Part shown: positions 15,201 through 20,937 of the stretch, in pieces
Layout: every line of letters starts with the position of its first letter
Numbering within the stretch: the first letter of the stretch is position 1
Assembly: GCA_029959285.1 (NCBI GenBank)
Contig: JASCOE010000001.1
Coordinates: forward strand, 496,001 to 560,000
DNA: 64,000 nt
Origin: Flavobacteriaceae bacterium PS02337
GTDB taxonomy: Bacteria > Bacteroidota > Bacteroidia > Flavobacteriales > Flavobacteriaceae
Reading direction: 5' to 3'
The notes under the pieces: generated by a model
Told to the model about the DNA's origin: nothing
The model's input: the letters and a program-made list of their open reading frames with translations, nothing else
The model's database searches: none
Position numbers and translations under genes: made by a program

Positions 15201-16344
15201 TTTTAGTTATGTTTACACTTGATGTCAATGCGCTCGGAGCCGCTGCAATAACTACAGGAGTCTGAATATCAGATACCTGGCAAGCTGGAGGAGGAGGTCC
15301 TGATACAATTGTTTCTGTTCTATAAGTACCTGGATTTAAATTTGTAAAAGTATAATTTGGATTATCTATCCAACCAGATGTAGCAATTCTTACATTAGAA
15401 CTATTGTAAAGGTTATAGGTATAATCTAATTTAACATCATTAGTAGTGACCATTATACTTCCTTGCCCAGCATTACATTTTGGCGAAACAATAGAAGTCG
15501 TTGTACTGAAAGTTACATTTGAAATGTTTAGGTTTATGACTTTAAATTCACAAGATCCTACAACACCTTTTATTCTAATAAAAGCAGTATAATTTCCCGG
15601 TGTAGCAGTCGTAAAAATATTGCTGTCTTGCCAAGATCCAGAAGTACCTGTTGTTGTAAAACTATATTCGTAACCACTTCCAAAACCACCAACCGTAATT
15701 TTTCCATTAACAATACATGAACCAGCTGCATTTCTAATGATATTACTTCTTGTAGTCGCTGTTGGTATTAATGTATTTTGATAAACATTAAAGTAGAAAA
15801 TATAAGGGTTTCCTGCATTATCAATAATTCTTACACGAAATTGTCCCGCTGAACTTGCCAAATATTCTGGTCCCGTTCCTACCTGATTCCAACAAGTTGA
15901 TGCAGCAGTTTCATTAGCACAATCACTATTTGAAACTGTAATACAACTCCCTCCAGAAACAAATCTTTCCCAAATAATTGATTGTGCATCTGTTATTTTT
16001 GTGTCAATTAGACGAGAATCATTTCCACCACACAAAAATAATTTTGGAAGTAATTTACCATCATTAGGACATTTTGTTACTTGACCTGCATAAGGTAATT
16101 CTGCATAAGGAATTACTGGATTAGTTAATGCTGCAACCTTTGCGTTTTTTGATACTTTTTCACTAGCATTTAAAGTAAACTGCTTCTCAATCGGATTCGT
16201 TGAGTTTAAGAATAAATTCCCATTTGAACTTGAAGCAAAATTTGAATTAAATGCAATTCCATTTTGCGCGTGGGAGACAAAATTGAATAGCAAAGCTAAA
16301 GCAAAAATCAGCGTTCTTAATGTAGTAGGTTTTTTCATAATCAT
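271..16344 (-). CDS. sprB: SprB, giant repetitive T9SS-secreted gliding adhesin
   Basis: A 5357-residue cell-surface adhesin. In F. johnsoniae the orthologue (longer, about 6500 aa) is moved along the cell by the gliding motor. A signal peptide covers residues 1-26. Most of the chain is made of SprB-type modules of ~80-90 residues, each with a first Cys, a Gly-Gly-x-x-x-Tyr-x-Tyr-Ser core, a Leu-x-x-Gly-x-Tyr-x-x-x-Val turn and a closing Asp-x-x-x-Cys. From about residue 1050 to 4100 these fall into a seven-module cycle repeated about five times. A non-modular, jelly-roll-like stretch lies at ~715-922. The last ~90 residues (Met-Pro-Asn-Tyr-Phe-Thr-Pro-Asn-Gly, then Phe-Asp-Arg-Tyr-Gly, Trp-Asp-Gly, Pro-Thr-Gly-Asp-Tyr-Trp-Tyr) are a type-B T9SS sorting domain of the gliding-motility-associated class, which needs a PorP/SprF partner. 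sprF follows directly. A second Met at codon 3 is an equally possible start. Confidence 0.95.
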   Translation of the reverse strand: MIMKKPTTLRTLIFALALLFNFVSHAQNGIAFNSNFASSSNGNLFLNSTNPIEKQFTLNASEKVSKNAKVAALTNPVIPYAELPYAGQVTKCPNDGKLLPKLFLCGGNDSRLIDTKITDAQSIIWERFVSGGSCITVSNSDCANETAASTCWNQVGTGPEYLASSAGQFRVRIIDNAGNPYIFYFNVYQNTLIPTATTRSNIIRNAAGSCIVNGKITVGGFGSGYEYSFTTTGTSGSWQDSNIFTTATPGNYTAFIRIKGVVGSCEFKVINLNISNVTFSTTTSIVSPKCNAGQGSIMVTTNDVKLDYTYNLYNSSNVRIATSGWIDNPNYTFTNLNPGTYRTETIVSGPPPPACQVSDIQTPVVIAAAPSALTSSVNITKTLTACDTGTITVTRAGGTTPYKYYVNIDGAGFNEVPTYSITTSKSGTYVIRVVDVNGCAATDKTIVVPVVDKPVYTVTKTDGDCISELGKITINVSDTKNYTLSYNLTPINPANTYVAGTVTGTTTSFVYNNLAAGIYKLKVKYVKGGNTCIDPEQIITIGASNVLTASAGVAELSGCGPAGKEVQGKVRIANAQGGVPFAGANPYLYSFDDRATWITSNEAYVDPRGPSLPYTFYVKDALGCEYKMTGIIMDFRPDPPTISVKDPVFNCDGSATSTVTVTNSGSGNPKFSYDYYMDGVLNPNTAQPNVFLNVTQGDHTITVNYNVLSVSTYSNLLIEDFGIGGFTTTPGINPAYCFEDETTPHPVGYTCGNFNDYQINDGKYAVASKITTTFGGSWLVAKDHTTPTNANGRFLVVNVGGTAGIGGILYSKPIKDVIPNQPVIISLWAENLIKKANSGLHDPKLTIELVNNLNGVGGTETIVATSDPSPGHTNPWQVPKSEKWEYKELQLNPGAYNNLSFVVRSYSNEFNGNDVLLDDFWVRQIPKSCNTVVDFPVYVDGSKAFSAGITGFKNIQCSGEQNGEITLSAKNFDPAKGFQYLIAGDPAGWRTYIPVPAASSGSLTLTNLKAGIYNIQIRYDNSAKSCTFPLAQEIKMPKPLEVKAWVEQVATCDLGATIKAEASEGTPGYEYELRETDGVTVVKPFQSSGEFFDIKKVGNYKIIARDLNSCETAVMASVDVVAAVPPQIGFDTSNLCFNNTAQIIVRVNGGVKDYTYTVQFNGGAVSSPSATFTGPTFTYIADAPGSYTFRVKDSYGCESDPKTQIINEKLTVEVPVTKGLTCDTAPNNRAIITGTISGGKGPFVVTIASGNTTGTLVQPTATGNTFTYTTAVAGDYTFRVTDSGNCTVTSVIAKVAPLNAIVLKSDNKNPKCFGASNGSVELLPAGGAGGFTYSRDNITYNDQAVITGLAAGSYTFYVKDANKCTQSINVTLTNPAAVVASANFQANTTCSSTTIVTITGGGGTGVYSYSFNGSTTYTGTNTLTVNLTSSAQDIIYSVKDSNDCIDTKTIKVPAYNPPTGITFSTPAAITCETGKTTTSVTLTPTAGGIAPFTYLMTSGTGSGASNTTGVFSGLTAGAYSFQITDANGCKTTGGITIDGAPTIAVSGKKTDVKCVGQTSGTATFTVTGASSVGNFTYVLTPTFGTVTQVNDEVKVTGLAAGSYKLQVRDKSTNCLSNEASVTISPATAISITGATASNVNCGNSISNIVVTATGGVPNYKYAYVVRNATMPAASAFSDTNTTINTGATQSNLFWDVYVMDQNDCTAGPFNLDIQREASPSVKSPAPATFCFKAPSTTSINLSTFFNLGTGTHTYTVNGLSVSTPTAYNITASGTYTIIAKDANSCTATATYTINPELTILATRVKDLTCIENAEITFTANGGSNVYSTYEVQFNGAGAWTTVTSPFTTANSGDYQFRVTDNANCQALSNVITITPKTIPSFSHNEKQPTCIGAADGVINITNPTGLAPFTYSITRGATTVSTTATANNLIAGVYTALLTDAKGCTFSTSITLSDPSVLNATVQSTPLACNTDNTTKQATITVTSPSGGTGTGYEYSFNGGAFAATNTYSTSASGTITVVMRDSNKCTQSLTSQTFTALNAPTITGVNGSLITCKTGESTSNVDVTVTNGVGTLAYVIVSGPTINTTGATDGKFTGLANGNYVFKVTDANGCNDVESYTVKPLVSIAATLASQNNVACNAGSTGSASITVSAYTGTYTAVLTSGTGTVNITGSTVDVTNLVQGSYTLRVTDNVTDCFKDVNFTITQPAVVTLTLASNKNANCGQPLSKVSVTAGGGKAPYSYAFRNTTGNPAAGDYVLNANSADLNPATTTWYAWVKDANGCEQSLTITIAKDPDAVINMPAQQCFAAPFVITLSGAGKAPLEYTVNGSTLTGTTYSVTASGTYIVGVKDANGCTDFKNYVVEKQIFANAVPGKDLTCSTPTAASITVNITNGTAPYSYQIYNGTVAVGSPVTGILTNSFTETFTSPGNYSFEVTDSKGCPVKTNALPVTPTGTIVANEILTLANCNGSSDGSVTFNGSGGKAPYKYSLNGSPLDFGNTFGGLAAGTYNYIVEDARGCRDTGTITIGQPNAIVPTFKVNDIKCNSNIPGSIEITSVVDGVAPFIYTLYDKTNTAIHTSAPISARTYVFPNNLAFGDYSVTIVDKNGCEVKSGKLRISTVPYLKFAPPSITGTCLAGATVNLFLDTTFPSAPNYKYSIYGDPSTVSPATAATTYQFTGLKFGQTYFFQVEDNNGCFSIVEVPIAPLSLIQFNTVTTTDVSCKTTPSVPNGSVSFTISNYDSSVGQLQVEVLDQLTNLQLSPRVFRDYNVTSITTVSDLFTGLPAGSYTLRALELDGTQCSNATTFEISQPTQPVSVSVVSQTNDNCNTDARVTVKGTGGTGPYQYTFVADGAAEPTAGYSSTNPLTLNYELDDEWDIWVKDAKGCTAKVDVTILKDAPPATQVGPAVPCFTGAPFTVDLSQYFTSTVGTPIYTLDGLDQATSIATITAARTYVIGVRDGNGCIATAPYIVRDILTLGVTAKKELDCKSPAPNASITVKAEGGIITTPSSYTYTITAGTTINTTGATTGIFTNLDAGNYTFQVSDGTCTATTTVTIDALIPIVPTRIVGTPLCVGDAAKVEINAIGGTGIYTYGKGAAPTLTTQTNNIFSQTAAEGTVTYYVKDSNDCVETIDVTVTNPTPLVITNIDRVQMLCGGGNLPTDATITVTATGGAGGFEYSFDNGAHYSGNNVFTTTNAGTYNVIVKDANGCTTVMQPAVIDALDPPVITGFNKSQMTCPALVSDVTINTTNGIGTLTFDIVSGPVTTNTTGDATGTYTGLPAGDYVFRVTDGNNCTDEELFTVPALPTLQMQPQVVSNVNCMGGSNASATFTGTDFTASGAFSYSVVTTPAALPFTPSKTGNVVTLSNLVKGNYEVTFTDNTTNCTVTKSVDITEPALALSITAVASNVHCNDPVSQITMTPAGGTSPYTYSIVQSGAGAGTYSTGTTIDTTTLTNGVVSANGLGMTWLVDVHILDANNCTAMTTVTITKDDLPTVTTPTLASNQCTANGNYTFTATGTGVAPLSFSINGTDYFVSTGTTYTFTVPAPTTASQAYTVYIKDVNGCTATSTTSTTVYKPLIFSVVQDKDITCVPLPTTTGAQFTLTAADGNPAYTYEVNINNGGFNTITSPYTTNVTGTYVFRVTDSNSCQVTSDEIIINAPVNPAFTTVKADVKCNGGSTGTITVTPSGGVGPYTFALSGGITPNNSGDTTGLYTGLAAGSYTIVVTDHYGCTSGVTPAIVINEPTLLAATASFPANTTCDVATVITVVGNGGTPNTASTPPYQYSFDNGVTYDSSDKLTINNNGSVQTIWYSVKDANGCTTAPQSIIVNPLNKPDKLDFNATLITCKLGENVSTVDVKATNGVGALEFRIVATNTATSPTLFGPITTTGSAVAASFPGLLPGEYTFEVKDFNGCTYQDVYTVKELVNITVEGNLDAGVACKGEANGKVTFKVSNFNTGFTHTITGVNAPGIVTPVGTDTFVLTNLAVGPYTINVTDNVTNCVASITVNVTEPETLGVNYATLKNANCTDGAKIKATAFDGTPGYTYAFVKTGDPVVYDVADTAVLDKAFTWVLWAKDSHDCETSTPVTIITDPMPVITAVTPTHCPTATGYEITVTASGFTSDLEYSIDKNTWQLNNNILVVTSPGDYKVYVRDANLCVVEAPVTILTPLQLKYELTTAPICNGNQGVVTLLPSGGTVTPSYEFSQDGITFGPSAVFSNLTPGSYIFTVRDTGTGCTKTVDVVIETPNTAIDFTLTQSQVICNGGSTGSITVKLAASTATVNNNPVYTYSINPAPTGMVLVGNVFTNLPQGFYTVTVTSGKGCPVDQTITVTEPPIITVPAPVVAEYGCTSGNKENNATITINTPTGGSGNYTVYEFFRNGNPVAVQRGDNPVFIEADLLGGNYVINVYDDKGCVGTATATINPFIAIDFANPALTITRPITCLNNEDIQVNVTFTGGPAVPLQYTIVATASNATPYPSVTNANGQFTNLTVGTYTITVTNPVTGCILKTIHYVDEPNTFDIIAENIKNVTCFGTATGSVDLTFVDNKVDPTDDAGIFDYTITGPVNLNGRSTGTVINIPNLPEGIYHVSATLVATPTCQVETDFLIAQPASQLQIAETHTPITCDPGNDGTITVSATGGWSAAYEYELVGPVNVAYSDQYYFENLTAGVYTVNVRDFNNCVQTATVTLKNPDPILVTANATVGVLTCNGDNSGEITVNLPTGGQESNYSYILNFLTSDPLISTEPQTSPVFSGLPAGRYSVTVIDGINCVSQPSAEIEITEPSKVESLLVLETGVTCKTDATLTLSAQGGAGGPYEYSTDQAFTTVAGSFATSITFSVALGDHQYYVRDSKGCVGNISNNVTINPLMPLDLELDLTNAEVYCKGSATAVIDATATGGLGNYSYTLLSDTGAIVRPAQSEGYFDLLPKGVYVVRVDSGDCQYDSATITIDEPSTELSAIPTVTDATCFGANDGKIAIAASGGTGIIKYAISPNLGQFDDKSVFDRLSPGTYTIIVQDENSCFIIIEREIKEPNVLEGKIVGPILQEICDGDKDGAFTIEVSGGRPPYSISLDNENGTYVPLNNGTRHDFTGLKGGIHNVYVKDASCTTMVEVIMDKAVILNPTAEVTYDCINNAQANMVVVTIDASNTNSADVDYALDNGTFQPSNIFTNVAAGSHFITTRHTNGCTKETVPFTINAVAEVGLVDVTDASKNINVLEVKASGGIAPYEYSFNGEPFSSSNTYRIYKTGDYPVIVRDKNGCEATIIVHGIFYDFCMPNYFTPNGAGSNTTIGPGCGALAYKELTFDIFDRYGRAVAKYHVGQEWDGKYNGNELPTGDYWYVLKLNDPKDNREFVGHFTLYR

Positions 16345-16420
16345 TTTTTGTTACTTCTGTCTTATCACTAAGGGGCATTAGCAAATAAGCCTATTTATTT
16401 TGGATAACATTTATTTCAAA

Positions 16421-16445
16421 GTCTCTCTCAAAATTTAAGAGAGAC
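16421..16445 (-). other. Intercistronic hairpin between sprD and sprB
   Basis: In the 116-base gap between sprD and sprB, 8-bp arms (GTCTCTCT at 16421-16428 and AGAGAGAC at 16438-16445) can pair around a 9-base loop. On the transcribed strand the stem is followed by a mixed A/T stretch, not a clean U-tract. A processing, stabilising or partial-attenuation element therefore seems likelier than a full terminator. Function is inferred. Confidence 0.45.
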
Positions 16446-16460
16446 ACTATATTTTCTCTA

Positions 16461-19400
16461 TTAATTCTCCACTTTTACAATGGCCATTCTTCCGTTATAA
16501 GGTTTGTTCCCTTTTGCCTCCAATGCTTTTGTTGCCTCTTGCAAACCATCAAACTTCTCGTAGTAGATATAATATTTACTAGTTGTTACATTGTAAAAGA
16601 AATTAACATCTGTGCGTCCTGCAGCTACAGCTTTAGTTAAAAACTCATCACGTTTTTGAACACTGTTATGAACTGCGATAATTAAATAATAGCCACTATC
16701 AGAATTCTTAATATTTTTAATAATCTGCATGTTCGACTGCTCTTCACCAAAATCAAAATCATTTGCAGTCAATGGTGTATTACTCAATTTTGTTGTCTCT
16801 TTTATACGTTTAAGAGCCGCCACATCTTGTGCATATCTTCCTTGATCATTCTCATAAGCTGCACGTTTAATTCTACGTTTACGCTCAATTTCAGTTTCAG
16901 TTTTGATACGCTCTAAATCTGCTATTAACGCTGCTCCTTCTTTTTCCATTCTCAACTGAGCCGCTTTCAATTCATTTATCTTATCTAGATAAGCTTTATT
17001 CAACGGATCGTTTTTAGGGAATTTTTTAAGCCTTTCATTGTACAGATTAGTCAATTTCGCGATTTCATTTTTCATACTAGTATTTGCATCTGCAATCTGT
17101 ACTTTCAATGATTCAATTTGACTATTTTCTGCCGCTACACTTTTGAATGGTTTAGGCTCTCTATAAATTCCTTTTTCACTTAAATCATTTTCTTCTTTTA
17201 AATCATTTAAGTCTTTTTGTTTATTAGCCACAGTCGCTGTGAATTGTGCTAATAACTCATTTTGCATTTTACTTGTATTCGAAATAGAAGCAGTTAATTC
17301 GTCAATTGCTTTTGCAGTTGCATCTTTATTTGCTGCTTCTGCAGCTAGCCTTGCTCTTTCTGCTTCAGCATCAGCTTTAGCTTTAGCATCTGCAGCTAAT
17401 TTTATCTGACGAGCTTCTTCTTCTTGTCTTGCTTTTTCTTCCGCTGCTTGCTGTAATTTCATAGCTTCTGCATCGGCTTTTGCTTTAGCTTCAGCTGCCA
17501 ATCTTGCTTTTTCTTCTGCAGCTTGTTGTAATTTCAATGCGTCAGCATCTGCTTTTGCTTTTGCTTCTGCCGCTAATCTCGCTTTTTGTGCATCTGCATC
17601 TGCTTTCACTTTTGCATCTGCAGCTAATTTCGATAGACGAGCTTCTTCTGCTAATCTTGCTTTTTCTGCTTCAGCGTCGGCTTTTGCTTTTGCATCTGCA
17701 GCTAGTTTAGCTTTACGAGCTTCTTCTGTTGCTTGTTTTACTTTTAATGCTTCTGCATCTGCTATCGCTTTTGCATCTGCAGCTAACTTAGCTTGACGAG
17801 CATCTTCTTCATCTTTTAATTTTTTCGCTTCAGAATCTGCTTTTGCTTTTGCAGTAGCTTCAGCATCGGCTTTTACTTTTGCATCTGCTAATAATTTAGC
17901 TTGTAATGCCGCCATCTCTGCTTTCGCTTTTGCATCCTCAGCCAGTTTCGCTTGTAATGCTTCTGCATCTGCTTTTGCTTTTGCATCCGCAGCCAATTTC
18001 GCTTGACGAGCTTCTTCTACTACTCTTGCTTTTTCATCCGCCGCTTGTTTTGCTTTCAATGCTTCTGCATCCACTTTAGCTTTTGCATCTGCAGCCAATT
18101 TCGCTTGAAGAGCTTCAGCATCTGCTTTCGCTTTTGCATCCGCAGCCAATTTAGCCTGGTGCGCTTCTTCAGCTAATCTAGCTTTTTCATCAGCAGCTTG
18201 TTTTACTTTTAATGCTTCTGCGTCCGCTTTTACTTTTGCATCTGCCGCTAATTTCGCTTGAAGTGCCTCTGCATCAGCTTTTGCTTTTGCATCCGCAGCT
18301 AATTTCGCTTGACGAGCTTCTTCAGCCTCTTGTAATTTTTTCGCTTCAGCATCTGCTTTTGCTTTTGCAGTAGCTTCGGCGTCAGCTTTAACCCTTGCAT
18401 CAGCTATCAATTTAGCTTGTAAAGCTTCCATGTCTGCTTTTGCTTTTGCATCTGCAGCTAACTTAACTAAACGAGCATCTTCTTCATCTTTTAATCTTTT
18501 TGCCTCAGCATCTGCTTTCGCTTTTGCATCTGCAGCTAGTTTTGCTTGTTGAGCTTCTGCGTCTGCTTTAGCTTTTGCTTCTGAAGCAAGTTTTGCCTTA
18601 GTTTCAGCATCTGCTTTTGCTTTTGCATCTGCAACCAATTTGGCTTGAAGCGCTTCTGCATCTGCCTTAGCTTTTGCTTCAGCATCTAACTGTTTTTGGC
18701 GTGCTTCTTCAGCTTGTTTTATTTTCAATGCCTCCGCATCTGCTTTTGCTTTTGCCTCAGCAGCAATAAGTGCTTGTCTTGCTTCTTCATCCGCTTTTGC
18801 TTTTGCTTCCGCTGCTAATCTTTCTTTTTGTGCAGCTTCTTCAGCAGCTTTTGCTTTTGCGTCTGCAGCTAATTTAGCTTTGTTTGCAGCATCTATAGAA
18901 GTTTTAGTTTTTGCTTCTGCCGCAGCTTTAGCTTTCGCTTCTGCCGCCAATCTTGCTTGTAAAGCATCTGAATCTGCTTTTGCTTTTGCATCCGCAGCTA
19001 AAATAGACTGCATGTCTGCCGCTTCAGCTTTTGCTTTTGCATCTGCTTTACGTTTTGCTTCTGCTGCATCTGCTTTTGCTTTATTATCAGCAATTAATTT
19101 TAATCTTGCTGTTTCTGCATCTGCTTTCGCTTTTTCTGCTGCCGCCAATCTTGCTTTCGAAGCAGTTTCTGCATCTGCTCTAGCTTTTTCAGCTGCCAAT
19201 TGTGCTGCTGTTTTTTGTGGTGCTGGCGCTGGTTTTGCAGCTTCAGATTTTGCTTTTGCCGCAGCCTCTGCATCAGCTTTTGCTTTTGCATCTGCAGCTA
19301 ATTTTAATTTCATTGCTTCAGCATCTGCCTTAGCTTTATCTGCTGCTAATTGCGCAGGTGTTTTTTGCGGAGCTGGAGCTGGTTTTGCAGCTTTTGCTGC

Positions 19401-20936
19401 AGCCTCTGCATCGGCTTTTGCTTTTGCATCTGCAGCTAGTTTTAATTTCATTGCTTCAGCATCTGCCTTAGCTTTATCTGCTGCTAATTGCGCTTGAGTT
19501 TTTGGTGCAGTTGCAGCTGGTTTATTTGCGGCTGCTTGTGCTCTTGCAGCTGCCGCAGCATCTACTCTTGCTTTGTTGTCTGCTGCAAGTTTTATTCTGC
19601 GTTCTTCAGCATCAGCTCTTGCTTTATCGGCAGCTAATTGTGCTTGCGTTTTTTGTGTTGTAGCAACGGCTCTATTTGCTGTTGCAGTTTGCGCTCTCGC
19701 TGCCGCCGCTGCATCTGCTTTGGCTTTAGCATCGGCTGCTAATTTTATTTTAATAGCTTCAGCATCTGCTTTAGCTTTATTGTCTGCTTCTAATTTTGCT
19801 TTAGCTGCTGCTTCGGCATCTGCCTTAACTTTTTCTGCTGCTGCAAGTCTTGCTTGTTTTGCTTCTGCATCGGCTTTTGCTTTTGCATCTGCTGCTAGTT
19901 TTTGTTTTTCAACAGCACTTTCTCTGTTAACTGGAGCAGCTGCTGTCGTTTTTTTAGCTAAAACTGGTTTAGGTTTAGCTGGATCAATAAGAGATCCTTC
20001 ATCATCATCTCCGTAATAGTAATTTCTATTTTTAAATTTGTAGGCAATAGCAAATTCATGTGAACCTCCTAAATTAGAGAAATTGCCCATTCCTCTTTCG
20101 TAGTTATATTCTATAGCAATGCTTGGAGAAATATTAACACCAAGTCCAGCTGAAACTCCATATAAAGTATTATATCCTGCCTGCGCCCAAATTCCTTGTT
20201 GCAATGTCAGCATTCCAAGACCAGAAATAACTGTTTTGTCTTTTTTAATCTCTGTTTTAACAATTCCAGAAAATCTACTTCTATCAAAAAAACCATAGCT
20301 GTCAATATATCCCGTATACATTGCGTGTAGTTGAATGGCTCTTTCTGGATCTTCTTTAACCATTCCAGATCCGAAATTATATAACACTAAATTGTTGATC
20401 GATAATCCGAAATCTAAAAATGCTGTACCGTAGTTAATACCTGGATTAACTGTAATCAAAGTGTTTGATGGGTAATCTCCAGTTAGAATATCAGAATCAT
20501 CAGATATAATTTTTCCTTTATTTAAACCACTTTGATAAGCACCAACGTTTAAACCAAAAGTCAAATTACTATCTTCTTGAAGAACAATATTGTGAGCAAA
20601 ATTGACAACTCCTCCAAAAACAGTCATCAACCCATAATTTTGTTGAAATAAACCTATTGCAAAAGCATCATTTTCTCTAAAACGACCTGAGTAATTGGCT
20701 AAATAAGTTTGAGGAGCATCATCAAATTGTACCCATTGTCTTTTGTTATAAAAACTTACATACGGATTTGTTTCGCGAACAAAACTGAATGTTGGGTTAA
20801 TTAAATATCGATTAAATTTTAACGAATTTCTAATAGGTAATGAAAACGAAACAACTCCATTCTCAGAAGTGTCCTGGGAATAGAGTACATTTGAAAAACC
20901 GTAAAATAAAGTGATGAATAGTAGGATTTTCTTCAT
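16461..20936 (-). CDS. sprD: SprD, PorP/SprF-like barrel with long Ala/Lys-rich repeat and C-terminal SPOR-like domain
   Basis: 1491 residues in four parts. A signal peptide (1-20, ending YS) comes first, then a PorP/SprF-type outer-membrane domain to about residue 310. Residues ~340-1199 are almost wholly Ala/Lys/Asp/Glu, built from 17-residue units of the type QAKLAADAKAKADAEAL, with occasional Pro/Gln-containing units near the start. A helical segment of mixed composition follows. The last ~80 residues (Ser-Gly-Tyr-Tyr-Leu-Ile-Ile-Ala ... Tyr-Tyr-Ile-Tyr-Tyr) resemble a SPOR peptidoglycan-binding fold. In F. johnsoniae sprD is needed for normal gliding on surfaces. The repeat recalls the helical TolA spacer in composition, so it could reach from the outer membrane to the cell wall (inference). 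The start codon follows the sprC stop by one base, so translation is probably coupled. Confidence 0.88.
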   Translation of the reverse strand: MKKILLFITLFYGFSNVLYSQDTSENGVVSFSLPIRNSLKFNRYLINPTFSFVRETNPYVSFYNKRQWVQFDDAPQTYLANYSGRFRENDAFAIGLFQQNYGLMTVFGGVVNFAHNIVLQEDSNLTFGLNVGAYQSGLNKGKIISDDSDILTGDYPSNTLITVNPGINYGTAFLDFGLSINNLVLYNFGSGMVKEDPERAIQLHAMYTGYIDSYGFFDRSRFSGIVKTEIKKDKTVISGLGMLTLQQGIWAQAGYNTLYGVSAGLGVNISPSIAIEYNYERGMGNFSNLGGSHEFAIAYKFKNRNYYYGDDDEGSLIDPAKPKPVLAKKTTAAAPVNRESAVEKQKLAADAKAKADAEAKQARLAAAEKVKADAEAAAKAKLEADNKAKADAEAIKIKLAADAKAKADAAAAARAQTATANRAVATTQKTQAQLAADKARADAEERRIKLAADNKARVDAAAAARAQAAANKPAATAPKTQAQLAADKAKADAEAMKLKLAADAKAKADAEAAAKAAKPAPAPQKTPAQLAADKAKADAEAMKLKLAADAKAKADAEAAAKAKSEAAKPAPAPQKTAAQLAAEKARADAETASKARLAAAEKAKADAETARLKLIADNKAKADAAEAKRKADAKAKAEAADMQSILAADAKAKADSDALQARLAAEAKAKAAAEAKTKTSIDAANKAKLAADAKAKAAEEAAQKERLAAEAKAKADEEARQALIAAEAKAKADAEALKIKQAEEARQKQLDAEAKAKADAEALQAKLVADAKAKADAETKAKLASEAKAKADAEAQQAKLAADAKAKADAEAKRLKDEEDARLVKLAADAKAKADMEALQAKLIADARVKADAEATAKAKADAEAKKLQEAEEARQAKLAADAKAKADAEALQAKLAADAKVKADAEALKVKQAADEKARLAEEAHQAKLAADAKAKADAEALQAKLAADAKAKVDAEALKAKQAADEKARVVEEARQAKLAADAKAKADAEALQAKLAEDAKAKAEMAALQAKLLADAKVKADAEATAKAKADSEAKKLKDEEDARQAKLAADAKAIADAEALKVKQATEEARKAKLAADAKAKADAEAEKARLAEEARLSKLAADAKVKADADAQKARLAAEAKAKADADALKLQQAAEEKARLAAEAKAKADAEAMKLQQAAEEKARQEEEARQIKLAADAKAKADAEAERARLAAEAANKDATAKAIDELTASISNTSKMQNELLAQFTATVANKQKDLNDLKEENDLSEKGIYREPKPFKSVAAENSQIESLKVQIADANTSMKNEIAKLTNLYNERLKKFPKNDPLNKAYLDKINELKAAQLRMEKEGAALIADLERIKTETEIERKRRIKRAAYENDQGRYAQDVAALKRIKETTKLSNTPLTANDFDFGEEQSNMQIIKNIKNSDSGYYLIIAVHNSVQKRDEFLTKAVAAGRTDVNFFYNVTTSKYYIYYEKFDGLQEATKALEAKGNKPYNGRMAIVKVEN
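17340..19915 (-). repeat. 51-bp coding tandem repeat array in sprD
   Basis: About 2.6 kb of sprD consists of imperfect 51-bp units, each encoding 17 residues. Around 17930-18300 the units alternate in triplets (two KLAADAKAKADAEAL-type units, then one KQAADEKAR-type unit), giving a 153-bp superperiod. The array leaves the antisense strand free of stops over several hundred bases, which creates spurious ORFs there. Confidence 0.85.
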
Positions 20937-20937
20937 A

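Noticed and set aside
18880-20016. Long rightward ORFs (205 and 147 codons) opposite sprD
   Set aside because: They are the antisense of the Ala/Lys/Asp repeat, whose codons happen to avoid stops on the other strand. Composition is Ala/Phe/Ser only and there is no start context.
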